40,083 nt of DNA, taken from assembly GCA_031289315.1 (NCBI GenBank), contig JAITPR010000057.1, positions 1 through 40,083 of the forward strand, read 5' to 3'. Every line of letters starts with the position of its first letter. The stretch's first letter is position 1. Positions 25,401-32,854 of the stretch are shown here, one piece after another. Source of the DNA: Clostridiaceae bacterium. Its GTDB lineage: Bacteria; Bacillota; Clostridia; Christensenellales; CAG-917. A model generated the notes under the pieces. The model was given only the letters and a program-made list of their open reading frames with translations, was not told the origin of the DNA and made no database searches. A program made the translations under genes and the position numbers.

Positions 25401-26705
25401 TCGTCGCCTAGTTCATCGGGCAACTACGGAATCGGCACGCTTGACGCCGGCAAATACTATGTTCGTCTATATAGTTCCGAAAGTGTTTCTGCATTAGGCA
25501 GCATCCGCATATCGGATATAGGCATGGCGCAGGCTTTGGAGTTTAACGTTCAAAAACAGATAACCATACCAACCGGTGTATCCAATTATTGGTATAAAAT
25601 GCATCTCAACACCGAACACTCCGTTTATATTTCCACGGCGGCTGTCGGTATTAACGCCTCCGTCGGAGTTTATATTTATAATGCCGCTTCGCTTTCTTTG
25701 ATTAGTTACGACGGATTTAAAAAACTGCCGGCAGGCGATTATTATGTGCGGCTCAGAAGCACGCACACCTCCACGCTTAACGTAATCGTAACCGCATATA
25801 CGTTAGAGGACGACGCGGTTGAGTTAATAGCGGACATTCCGTCCGGTGAATTAACGTTCGCTCCGAGCGTCGGCGTAAAATTCTTCCGCTTTACGCTTTT
25901 ATTAGCGACGACGGTTAATTTGCAGACATACGGCGACGGTTATATTACTGCCGGCGCATATTCGGAAAATGATTATGACAATTCCTTATTGACAGGGAAC
26001 TCCGCAATCGGAACGTTGGCGGCAGGCAATTATTATGTCATCGTGCGCAATAACAGCGAGGTTGAGCGCAGCGGTGGTGTAATGCTCACGAATATAGCCA
26101 ACGTGCAAGGCGTTGCTGTCGGCGAAACGACTCAAACGGTATCGCTACAGACCCTTGAATCGCGTTTTTACAGGCTTGAAATTACGGAAAAAGTGCTTGC
26201 CGAGTTTAGCACTTTGTACAGCGATGCTAATCTATACCGCGACGGGGCATATAATCAACCGTTATTTACTATTAATAGCATCGGAACGGTTAAAGCCCTT
26301 GATGCAGGTGTATATTATATTAGGCTGTATAACTACAGTACAGCAACCAAATCGGCATCGTTGTCGATAAGTATTTTAGATACGCTTGCAACGGAACTGA
26401 CACCGGGCGTTCCGTCGGAAACATTAACACTTTCGAGCAACGGGACAGTCGAACACATTTGGCTTAAATTCACGGTAGCCGAAACCGCAGAGTTTTCGAT
26501 AACGCTTGCAAGCGAGTCCTATTTTTTCACTATAAATGCGGCGCTTTATTCGTCGGATAATTTTGAAACTGCGATAGAGAATATTAACGGTTCAAGTCCG
26601 CCGACCACAACGCAGACAACGCTGACGGAGGGGACATATTATATTAAGATAAGCAAAAACCATACGGCGGTAGCGTCCGGCACGGTAACCGTCGAACTTG
26701 TATAA
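22410..26705 (+). CDS. Giant repeat lipoprotein with about 14 PPC-like domains
   Basis: The 1431-residue protein begins with a lipoprotein signal (hydrophobic residues 13-30, lipobox CAAC with acylated C34), then a short acidic linker and about fourteen consecutive domains of about 95-100 residues to the very end. Each domain has the pattern WYKFTL-x-TTxVxI in its first third and L-x-AGxYYVRL-x-N/S in its last third, as in bacterial pre-peptidase C-terminal (PPC) beta-sandwiches. Similarity between units is moderate, so they are old duplications. There is no catalytic domain, so a surface adhesin or binding protein is inferred. GGAG precedes the ATG. A promoter at 22181, a 5' hairpin and palindromic element C lie in its leader; element D and a strong terminator follow. 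Confidence 0.85.
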   Translation: MKNSALGNKAFYGTLKGLLVFLICLCFALICAACIDPSKTLSEDGRPDENSPPTEYTELTLGAETEAVLYSGDNGGEGNWWYRLTITETTDVDILFNRISGNGYLEGFLYNGDDWKSYTNIVVSSDYPSRISQTLVAGTYWVRLHGSDVKATIIASDLSQSPELSDDETQVGGSRWFQATFDKEQFLHFQLTWTDNVNYNWAVRTFKPANLERMIENNENYGTADKGIYLLSTLSSQRLTAGRYYFLLDINEHLKNAVFSTVYEPTYSLILGDTSNEVSLISDGGTAWYSFTLPATTIVEISTIGSVSPALFILNEKYGALSETGKSIYNNATMLTLEAGKYYISVKNQFSSATEKVTVLVKDTTTDLANAVALVLDVPTAERVFAPNEAVWYKFSLTATTYVDIELLKADSVNVYSALYREGHLDDIIYGQGYFTGALTAGVYYVRVSNNETISASAALCAYMLSGAEEITFGAAVVHDSLDAYAAKWYKLTVAKETLVQISSVAVQPVIYSEATGSSVLNYTGFGAIAHGTYYIKLKNNGGTIVSPSITVSDVLASATELTLATPSAPVTIAARNNEWYTLRLTAQTLLSISSGNDVAMYLYRDGNYSQYISYGGNPVLVAAGLYYIRLFNEHSTNAFTASITATDLLTAPLLALNTPSDASNLTANTEKWFRFNSATAFTAYLNITGTGNKAGAQLYSAASFVNPIVSSHTRFSPVAAGSYYVRLYSSSNATSNAAVAVKDITASPELITGTQSAVFSVGGESTNFWHKFVLDAEKTLQFAVTSDSVGCSIYAANNSDTPVESPSVSRLFTLSAGTYYVSTNYYEDGAINVQITLNDIQNIPTLAFNTVESFSGSFSVPKWYKFTIETTLFAELYSWHYNTTVYLYKSDALKQSVLTFSGSRLAELSAGDYFICYISGSTDTIATTAAINAPIALGTVNLGEITAEISLSASMSKWYVLTLDRKVQAELAVIVSTGTLGAQIYSENRLNSIALASSPSSSGNYGIGTLDAGKYYVRLYSSESVSALGSIRISDIGMAQALEFNVQKQITIPTGVSNYWYKMHLNTEHSVYISTAAVGINASVGVYIYNAASLSLISYDGFKKLPAGDYYVRLRSTHTSTLNVIVTAYTLEDDAVELIADIPSGELTFAPSVGVKFFRFTLLLATTVNLQTYGDGYITAGAYSENDYDNSLLTGNSAIGTLAAGNYYVIVRNNSEVERSGGVMLTNIANVQGVAVGETTQTVSLQTLESRFYRLEITEKVLAEFSTLYSDANLYRDGAYNQPLFTINSIGTVKALDAGVYYIRLYNYSTATKSASLSISILDTLATELTPGVPSETLTLSSNGTVEHIWLKFTVAETAEFSITLASESYFFTINAALYSSDNFETAIENINGSSPPTTTQTTLTEGTYYIKISKNHTAVASGTVTVELV

Positions 26706-26722
26706 ACAGCCCAAAAAAAGGA

Positions 26723-26787
26723 TTGTACAATCCGCAGTGACGACTTACTAGACAAGAAAATATTTTGTCACTGCAAGTTGTCCCCAC
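26723..26787. repeat. Palindromic element, copy D (after the giant lipoprotein gene)
   Basis: It reads TTGTACAATCCGCAGTGACG, ACTTACTAGACAAG, AAAATATTTTGTCACTGC and AAGTTGTCCCC. The arms CAGTGAC/GTCACTG pair exactly. It starts 17 bases past the stop codon and runs straight into the terminator. Confidence 0.85.
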
Positions 26788-26830
26788 CTACAAAAAGGCG
26801 ATAAGGTTTCCCTTGTCGCCTTTTTTGTAG
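26788..26830. terminator. Strong bidirectional rho-independent terminator
   Basis: CTACAAAAAGGCGATAAGG pairs with CCCTTGTCGCC followed by TTTTTTGTAG. The stem is nearly perfect, with A-rich 5' and T-rich 3' flanks, so it can stop the plus-strand lipoprotein transcript and the converging minus-strand transcript. Confidence 0.85.
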
Positions 26831-26971
26831 TTTGTAAAATAAAGTGTCAAATAACGACCAACTACGTCCGCGCTAATTATGTTTTATTCCGGTTCGGGTG
26901 TCGCATATGTAATGTTTTAGATGTTTCCGCCGCGCGCGCTTAATCTACCTTATTCCGTCCACACTTGATTA

Positions 26972-27937
26972 TCACTTTATTCCGTGTTTTTGGTACTCGT
27001 TTTCAAGGCATTTTATTAGCAACTTGTAAAAAGAATTTCCGCCGCCGCCGCTCCAACTACCGGATTGCAATCGACACAAAACCTCGTTGACAAAATAATA
27101 AAAGGCGGTTTTTAGGTCGACGCGCGCCGACGTTTCGTATCTTTTTTTATAGGTTTCGTACAGCTTAAAGCGTCTTCCCCACGGGGCATTTAGCGGAAAC
27201 AAGTCGAATTCCTTATCGCCCCACATCGAATGGAGCGGGTCAAGAATGCCCGTCGGCTCAAAGGTCTTTGCGTCAACCATTATGTTGGCTATCCACAAAT
27301 CGCCGTGCAGAAGGCTTGGTTTTTTCACTTTGTCCGCAAGTATATAGTCAATATTTTTAATGCCGATTTCAAGTACCGCAATAATCTTGTCATTTAGCGG
27401 GCTTACATTTTCCTTGCAAAACGGTTTTGCCCTTTCGTAAACGTCAAAAAGTACGGCTTTATAAAATTCTTGCCACGTGTCAAAGCTTTCCGTCCCGTCG
27501 ACATAACCGTACTTATCGGCGGTTGTTTCGTGAATTTTAGCCAGTGCGGATATAACCGTTTCGGAAATCAATCTGCGCTTTTTAGCGGATAAAAAGAATG
27601 GCAAATCTTGTGCGCTTACGCCGTCTATACGCTCCATAGCCATGGCGTTTACGGGAAATTTATCATCTGCTCCGTGGGTGTAATAGACTTCGGGAACCTT
27701 TAGCGGTGAGGCTTGTCTTAGCAGTCGTAACGCCGCCGCTTCGGCTTGTAGCATGTCGCCCACCTTAAAAGCCTTCAATATCTCCGCTTTTCCGTCGTCA
27801 TATACAAGCTCGTAGACTAAACCGAAGCCGCCTCCGCCCACGCTTTTAAGGCTCTTCACAGTTGTGCCATGCTTCGCTTGCCCAAGCTCCTGAATAACGG
27901 GTAGCAAGCCCTCTTTCTCAAACGGTATTTTTTCCAT
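26972..27937 (-). CDS. Fructosamine-kinase/aminoglycoside-phosphotransferase family kinase
   Basis: The 321-residue protein has a protein-kinase-like fold that phosphorylates a small molecule. Evidence is the N-lobe with GGGGFGLVYEL, the catalytic loop LLHGDLWIANIM (catalytic Asp and Asn) and ILDPLHSMWGDKEFDLF, whose GDKEFDL is characteristic of fructosamine-3-kinase-like enzymes, with C-terminal FKLYETYKKRYE. The role would be deglycation of proteins or sugar/antibiotic phosphorylation; substrate is not determined. It begins 18 bases after the ATPase stop, and so is probably co-transcribed from the promoter at 29247-29276. The start codon has only a weak SD (ACAGG). It converges with the lipoprotein gene at the shared terminator. 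Confidence 0.82.
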   Translation of the reverse strand: MEKIPFEKEGLLPVIQELGQAKHGTTVKSLKSVGGGGFGLVYELVYDDGKAEILKAFKVGDMLQAEAAALRLLRQASPLKVPEVYYTHGADDKFPVNAMAMERIDGVSAQDLPFFLSAKKRRLISETVISALAKIHETTADKYGYVDGTESFDTWQEFYKAVLFDVYERAKPFCKENVSPLNDKIIAVLEIGIKNIDYILADKVKKPSLLHGDLWIANIMVDAKTFEPTGILDPLHSMWGDKEFDLFPLNAPWGRRFKLYETYKKRYETSARVDLKTAFYYFVNEVLCRLQSGSWSGGGGNSFYKLLIKCLENEYQKHGIK

Positions 27938-27955
27938 ATGCCTGTCTATTTCAAA

Positions 27956-29215
27956 TTACAACTCTTGCTTTAACAAGAAGTCTTTCAGTTGAATGCTCTT
28001 TACTCCCTCATCGTCCACCATTCCCTTGCCGCTAAGGACAACAACATATTTGGGATAATGATCGCGGATTTGTTTTAACGGCTCAAACTCGCGTTTAATA
28101 GTTTCAAGCGAACTGAATTCCATACAAACCTGAACGTAAACCTTTGCTCCGTCTTTTTCCGCGACAAAATCAATTTTCTTGTCGCCCTCCGCGCTCCCGA
28201 CGTATACGTTATACCCTCTGCGAACGAGTTCGGCAAAAACTATGTTCTCCAAAATGCCTTGCACCTTGTCTTGGCGATAATCCCGGATGGCGTATTGCAA
28301 CGAATGGTCGCCCAAATAATATTTATCTATCGTTTCAAGCAGTTTCTTTCCTTTAATATCGTACCGTTGCGCCCGCTTCACAATCCGCGCATCCTCTAAA
28401 TACTTAACGTAATTGGCAATAGTTTCCGGGTCGCCACTCCTGCCTTGGCTTTTAAGATACCGCGCAATTGAAGCTATTGAAACAAGATTGCCCACATTAT
28501 CGTACAAGAACGCGACAACCTTATCTAGAAGTTGCGGCGTTCTGATTTTATAACGCAAGGTAACGTCGCGTAAAAGTGCCGTACTGTTGATGTCTTGCAC
28601 AATTTTCCGCGCTTCGCTCGCGGAAAAGTCGAATATCGCCAAAACGGGAAATCCTCCGATTCGGATATATTTATCAAGTTCCTTTTTCATTGCGTCGTCA
28701 TATCCGTCGCGCCCCTCTTTCATGCCGTCGGTGAGAAACGACAAACCCCTTTGCTTCCTAAAATCGATAAACTCGACAAACGACAGCGGAAAAATCGAAA
28801 ACGAAAGCGTGCGCCCACCTAAAAGCGACGCTAGTTCCTCGGACATTATTTTTGAATTACTGCCCGTAATATAAACATCTGCGCCTTTAAGACGAATGGA
28901 ATTAACCGACTTTTCCCACCCCACTACTTCCTGAATTTCATCAAGAAAAACATAATATTGCTTGTCATCTGTGATTCTTGTTTTGAAATAAGCGGTAAGT
29001 TCCTTGTTCGTCAAAATGTCATGAAACTCGTCGTCCTCAAAATTCATAAAGATAATGTGCTCCTCGTCCGACTTTTTCAAGACCTCTTCTTTGAGCATTT
29101 TCATAAATTCGCTTTTGCCGCTACGGCGAAGTCCCGTAACAATTTTGATAAACGGCTTATCTATAAACGGCTTAATCTGTTCGACACATGTCGGTCGTAA
29201 AATGATATTATCTAT
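27956..29215 (-). CDS. DUF4143-type AAA ATPase with non-canonical or mutated start
   Basis: This is an ATPase of the family with an N-terminal AAA domain and a C-terminal DUF4143/PDDEXK-like domain, often in mobile or toxin-antitoxin-like contexts. The first ATG (29104) would cut off Walker A: the open frame upstream encodes KIVTGLRRSGKSEF, so that ATG cannot be the true start. A perfect AGGAGG (29230-29225) is placed 9 bases before an ATA codon at 29215, giving a 419-residue protein beginning (M)DNIILRPTCVEQIKPFID. No ATG, GTG or TTG occurs in frame between. Either ATA is used or an original ATG mutated. Walker B is YYVFLDEIQEV; the C-terminal part has YLGDHSLQYAIRDY and a nuclease-like DFVAEKDGAKVYVQV. 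Confidence 0.78.
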   Translation of the reverse strand: MDNIILRPTCVEQIKPFIDKPFIKIVTGLRRSGKSEFMKMLKEEVLKKSDEEHIIFMNFEDDEFHDILTNKELTAYFKTRITDDKQYYVFLDEIQEVVGWEKSVNSIRLKGADVYITGSNSKIMSEELASLLGGRTLSFSIFPLSFVEFIDFRKQRGLSFLTDGMKEGRDGYDDAMKKELDKYIRIGGFPVLAIFDFSASEARKIVQDINSTALLRDVTLRYKIRTPQLLDKVVAFLYDNVGNLVSIASIARYLKSQGRSGDPETIANYVKYLEDARIVKRAQRYDIKGKKLLETIDKYYLGDHSLQYAIRDYRQDKVQGILENIVFAELVRRGYNVYVGSAEGDKKIDFVAEKDGAKVYVQVCMEFSSLETIKREFEPLKQIRDHYPKYVVVLSGKGMVDDEGVKSIQLKDFLLKQEL

Positions 29216-29246
29216 TTTTTCAAACCTCCTCTAAGTGGCTCCTATT

Positions 29247-29276
29247 ATATTACTCCAATTTTGAGGCGATTGTCAA
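29247..29276 (-). promoter_or_regulatory. Promoter for the ATPase-kinase pair
   Basis: On the minus strand a perfect TTGACA (29276-29271) is followed after 18 bases by TAATAT (and AAT beyond). The predicted RNA would start only some 10 bases before the AGGAGG at 29230, which supports a translation start near 29215. Confidence 0.65.
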
Positions 29277-29432
29277 GACTAAAATAGGGCTCACTCCGAT
29301 TTTAATGTTAAAATTTGCGGCTAAAACGGAGTTATTCCCATTTTACGACAAATTTTTACAATCTATTCGACGGAAAACTTACTATCCGTTCCGGTGCCTA
29401 ATGCCGTATTCCACTTTGCAAAATAATTGGGC

Positions 29433-29456
29433 ATGTCCAAGCGGATTGTCCACGCC
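29433..29456. repeat. Palindromic element, half copy G
   Basis: GTCCAAGCGGATTGTCCACG matches the right arm of copies A, B and F (GCGGATTGTCC type). Only this arm is recognisable. It lies 11 bases past the stop of the zinc-ribbon remnant. Confidence 0.5.
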
Positions 29457-29466
29457 CGAAATCCGC

Positions 29467-29781
29467 TTATAAGTCGTCGGTGCATTTTTCGCCGCAGTAG
29501 GGGCAGTAGCGCAAGCCCTCGCGCAAAGCCGCGCCGCAGTGCTTGCAGTTGGTTTCCGTTTCGGGAATTTTCACCTTGACCACCTTTTTTTCGGTACTGT
29601 TACGCTGCTCTTCCAACGCCTTTTCGACCTTTTCTCTCGTGTACTTTTTGTAGGACACTACGACGGCTAAGTCGTCTATAATGGCACGGATTATTACTTT
29701 TTTGCACTCAATTAGCTTTTGAGTGATTATTATACGCTGATTAAGTGACAATCCGTTAAAACACTCGTCGGCAAAATCCAA
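29467..29781 (-). CDS. Small zinc-ribbon protein, possibly 5'-truncated
   Basis: The 104-residue frame has a helical N-terminal part (LNQRIIITQKLIECKKVIIRAI), a charged linker (TREKVEKALEEQRNSTEKK) and a C-terminal zinc ribbon CKHCGAALREGLRYCPYCG. There is no ATG; the only ordinary start is TTG at 29781 without a good SD. The frame stays open and protein-like upstream (RIEKIISCIDKNE) until a stop at 29827, exactly where palindromic element E begins. The gene may therefore be a 5'-truncated remnant cut by the element or by the recombination that placed it. It is distinct from the hslVU-linked ribbon proteins, having no membrane spans. Confidence 0.55.
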   Translation of the reverse strand: MDFADECFNGLSLNQRIIITQKLIECKKVIIRAIIDDLAVVVSYKKYTREKVEKALEEQRNSTEKKVVKVKIPETETNCKHCGAALREGLRYCPYCGEKCTDDL

Positions 29782-29814
29782 AATCTCGTTCTTATCTATG
29801 CAGGAAATAATTTT

Positions 29815-29912
29815 TTCTATCCGCTGTTACGACTTGCCTGCCAAGAAAATCTTTTCGGCTCTTTTTAGTCTAAAACCGTCTGAAAATATTTTGTCACCAC
29901 GGGAGTGTCCCC
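29815..29912. repeat. Palindromic element, copy E (with internal insertion)
   Basis: The left part reads ATCCGCTGTTACGACTTGCC, then TGCCAAGAAAATCTTTTCGG. About 35 extra bases follow before the right part GAAAATATTTTGTCACC and ACGGGAGTGTCC. The AAAAT-TTT core is thus present twice. It starts 18 bases past the SDR gene's stop, in the same orientation as C and D. Confidence 0.75.
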
Positions 29913-29930
29913 CCACGCGTTTTTAGCGGC

Positions 29931-30656
29931 TTAAATGTGAAAGCCGCCGTTGACGGCAAGCACCGCGCCGGTAATAAACGCGGCGTTCTCGGCAAAAAAC
30001 ATAACCGCGGCGGCGACGTCCTCCGGAGTTCCCAACCTGTTGAGCGGAGTATCGGCGGCAAGCGCGGCTAAATCTGCGGCGGAAAAGCCCGCCAGCATAT
30101 CCGTTTTCACGGCTCCCGGCGAAACGCAGTTCACCTCTATCCCGGAAAGCCCCACTTCCTTTGCAAGCGCTTTAGTAAGCCCTATAACCGCGGCTTTCGA
30201 CGCCGAGTAATGCACCTCACAGCTTGCGCCGGTTTCCCCCCAAACGGAGGCGATTGTTATAAGCTTGCCGCGTTTTTTGGAAATCATAGCGGGTAGCGCG
30301 GCGGCTAGCGCGTTGCGCGTCCCCGTCACGTTGACGTCGAACATACGCCGCCAGTCCGCCTCCGTTATGTCCGTAAAAAGTTTTTGTTCGGCTATACCGG
30401 CGGCAGTCACCACGACGTCCACGCCGCCAAACGCCTTAACCGCCCTTTCGTACGCATCTAAAACCTCCGCGTAGTTGGCTACGTCGGCTTTAACGGCTAT
30501 AGCCGCCGCACCTTTCTTTTTTATCTCCGCGACAAGGCTTTCCGCCTCCTCCGCGCTTTTATTGTATACCGCGACTATGTTGAAACGTCCTGCGGCGGCA
30601 AATGCCACTGCCCGACCTATTCCGCGTGAAGCCCCGGTTATAAACATCGTTTTCAT
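29931..30656 (-). CDS. SDR-family oxidoreductase (FabG-like)
   Basis: The 241-residue classical short-chain dehydrogenase/reductase has the nucleotide-binding TGASRGIG (7-14), an internal AAG in VVTAAGIAE, a catalytic triad with S137 (TIASVWG), Y150 and K154 (YSASK), and the PGAVKTDM and GAVLAVNGGF segments. Length and motifs resemble 3-oxoacyl-ACP reductase FabG, but no fatty-acid genes are nearby, so substrate is open. AAAGAG lies upstream of the ATG at 30656. It stands alone between a degenerate repeat array (upstream) and palindromic element E (downstream). Confidence 0.9.
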   Translation of the reverse strand: MKTMFITGASRGIGRAVAFAAAGRFNIVAVYNKSAEEAESLVAEIKKKGAAAIAVKADVANYAEVLDAYERAVKAFGGVDVVVTAAGIAEQKLFTDITEADWRRMFDVNVTGTRNALAAALPAMISKKRGKLITIASVWGETGASCEVHYSASKAAVIGLTKALAKEVGLSGIEVNCVSPGAVKTDMLAGFSAADLAALAADTPLNRLGTPEDVAAAVMFFAENAAFITGAVLAVNGGFHI

Positions 30657-30684
30657 ATTATAAACTCTTTTTTTATTTTGTAAT

Positions 30685-30895
30685 TACGCGTTTCGCGTGC
30701 GTCTTTGTTAAGCGCCCGGTGCGCCGTTCATCGTGAGCCTTTATTCAGCGCTTGCCCGCTGCTTAACGCGCACTTTTATTTAGCACCCGCGTGCCGCTTA
30801 CGTCCGCCGTTTATGCGTGCGCTTTTATCTATCGTCAATGCGTGCCGTTTATGCGTGTATTTTTATTCGGCGTTTACGCCCGCAATTTAGCCCAT
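30685..30895. repeat. Degenerate GC-rich repeat array between the SDR gene and subtilase 2
   Basis: About five to six diverged units share GCGTGCCG, GTTTATGCGTGC and CTTTTATT blocks with irregular spacing of about 35-45 bases. The array lies directly downstream of the subtilase pair. A similar but separate array is at 34805-34980. No coding content. Confidence 0.5.
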
Positions 30896-30918
30896 TCGTT
30901 TTTTTTGCCGCGCAAGGC

Positions 30919-32838
30919 TTATTCTTCCTTGTCCTCAAAATCCTCACGCGCCGGCTCATAATAGCGCATGGTACGCTTGCGCCTTAGCACCGCCGCCACG
31001 ACTATTGCCGCAATCAGCAATGCGCCCCCGACGACCGCAAGCACTATCCATACGGTGTAGTCAACGACGGTAAGTATATACGGCACCACCTCTTCTCCGT
31101 CCACGGTAGCGACGACGGTCACCTCCGCGCCCTTGTCATAGGACAGCGTTATTTCATTCACTCCGCTTGCATACTCCTCACCGTCTACAAACCAAATTAT
31201 GCGTGACGGGTCGGCATGCTCGGCTCCGGACAGCTTTAAAACGACTTCCTGTTTTATTTTCGGTTTTTCGTTTGACGCCGTTATCGCGCACATGTACGAA
31301 TATACGGTTTCATATGCGGCGCGCACGGTAACCGTTTTGGAGCGAACGCCGCCCGCCTCCGCGTATATTTCCGTTGTGCCTAGTTCAAACGGAGTAAACG
31401 AAAACGCGTCCCCCTCTTGTACCTTTTCGCCGTTTACAAACCATTTAACCGCGACCGCCGGGTCGGTGAAAAACGGATAAACCGAAGTCGTAAATTTAAT
31501 CTCCGAATACCTTCCGAAGCTTTGGTCTAAATACCCGGCGACGGTAAGCCGCACCTGCTCCGGCGCAAGATAAAGCCCGTTTAGGTCAAATTCCTCCGTT
31601 ACAAGCGCTAACGGTAAAAGCGCATATGCGGCGGAGGGAAGCGCCGCTGACATGCCGTCCTTCTTATAAATAGGCACGTCGGAGTGCTTTTTCATTATTT
31701 CGGTAAGCGCCAGCGCATCAAAGCCCGGCGTTTTTTCCACATAGCGGTAACGCAACGTAAGCAAGCCTGCCGCCGCCGCGGCTACGGGCGTAGCCATACT
31801 TGTGCCTTGCTTATAGTCGTATGTGATTTTACCCTCGTTTACCTTGTATGCGACGCTGTACACCGAGCTGCCCGGAGCGGCTATCGAATATCCGCCGTAA
31901 TTGGAAAAAGACGAAAGCCGTCTTTCGGGCATGCTTTCTCTGTACGACATGACGCTCAAAAAGCCCTCGACAAGCGACGGATAATGGGGACTGCCTACGC
32001 TGTCCGCGCCCTCGTTGCCCGCCGCCGCCAGCACTATGCAATCGCGCTTGATTTTTTCCATCGTATACGTCATATAGCCGCCTTTCCAAATGGCGCCGGT
32101 AAGCTCCCCTTGACTGCCCAGCGACATTGTTATTACGTCCGCGCCTTTTGCGTGCGCCCATTCCATGGCGCGTATCACGTGCGTGGTCATAAAGCTTTTT
32201 TGCGGCTCACCGTTGGGGTAGGATTCCACGGACACGGCTTTTATCGGCAAAATCTTTATGTAATCTTGCAGTCCAAGCTCCTTTACAAAAGCGGAGATTG
32301 TGCCTATGACGTGCGGACCGTGGTCCTCCGAAAGGTCGGCTTGCGCGGCGTTTTCGCCCTCTATATCCATGTAGCTGTCATAGCTTAGGCGTTTTCCGTC
32401 CGCGCCGTAGCAGTATAGCCCTTCGTAAAGCTCCTGTCCGAAAAAGATGCCGGTATCTATTACGGCAATCTTAATAGGCTCAAAGTCATCTGCGGTAGGG
32501 TCGGGAAGCAGCCCGGCACTTGCCCATGCGCGAACCTTTGCCGCGACGGCGGGCATATTGAGGTAATCGGGCGCGTCGTACCACAGCTTTGACGCGTCGA
32601 ACCCGGACGGCAATTTGGAAACGCCGACGACGGAAAAATCGTAAGCCGACGAAACCGTTCCCGTATCCGAAAGCTCCGAAGCCGCCAAAGCCGTTCCCGT
32701 AATTGAAAGCTCTCTAGCCGACGCGTTTAAGCGCGGCGTTCCGCCGAAAGCAAAAAACGACGCAAATAAAATAAGCGCCGCAACCACCGATAAAAGCGGT
32801 TTATACCCCGTTTTAGTTTTACGTATGTGCCGATACAT
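30919..32838 (-). CDS. Membrane-anchored S8 subtilase 2
   Basis: Surface serine peptidase of 639 residues. It has an N-terminal signal/anchor (about 14-33), a spacer with two similar short Ser/Thr-rich segments (ELSITGTALAASELSDTGT), the S8 catalytic domain with Asp128 (IAVIDTGIF), His173 (SEDHGPHVIG, where Pro replaces the usual Thr of HGTH) and Ser347 (QGTSMATP), two Ig-like regions (VKWFVNGEKVQEG and RIIWFVDGEEYASG), and a C-terminal span with a basic stop (about 597-622). I chose the ATG at 32838 (AGGGA upstream) instead of 32871, which would overlap subtilase 1. It follows that gene by 16 bases and is its paralogue. Confidence 0.9.
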   Translation of the reverse strand: MYRHIRKTKTGYKPLLSVVAALILFASFFAFGGTPRLNASARELSITGTALAASELSDTGTVSSAYDFSVVGVSKLPSGFDASKLWYDAPDYLNMPAVAAKVRAWASAGLLPDPTADDFEPIKIAVIDTGIFFGQELYEGLYCYGADGKRLSYDSYMDIEGENAAQADLSEDHGPHVIGTISAFVKELGLQDYIKILPIKAVSVESYPNGEPQKSFMTTHVIRAMEWAHAKGADVITMSLGSQGELTGAIWKGGYMTYTMEKIKRDCIVLAAAGNEGADSVGSPHYPSLVEGFLSVMSYRESMPERRLSSFSNYGGYSIAAPGSSVYSVAYKVNEGKITYDYKQGTSMATPVAAAAAGLLTLRYRYVEKTPGFDALALTEIMKKHSDVPIYKKDGMSAALPSAAYALLPLALVTEEFDLNGLYLAPEQVRLTVAGYLDQSFGRYSEIKFTTSVYPFFTDPAVAVKWFVNGEKVQEGDAFSFTPFELGTTEIYAEAGGVRSKTVTVRAAYETVYSYMCAITASNEKPKIKQEVVLKLSGAEHADPSRIIWFVDGEEYASGVNEITLSYDKGAEVTVVATVDGEEVVPYILTVVDYTVWIVLAVVGGALLIAAIVVAAVLRRKRTMRYYEPAREDFEDKEE

Positions 32839-32854
32839 AATTATTTTCCCTTGA

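Noticed and set aside
21180..29930. Second attachment site (copy of the tmRNA 3' end) downstream
   Set aside because: I found no repeat of the last 20 or so tmRNA bases in the window, so island borders cannot be set.
31684..32388. Long open frame antisense to subtilase 2
   Set aside because: It lies fully inside a gene with an intact catalytic triad, has no start signal, and its translation is rich in Arg/His/Tyr as expected for an antisense shadow.
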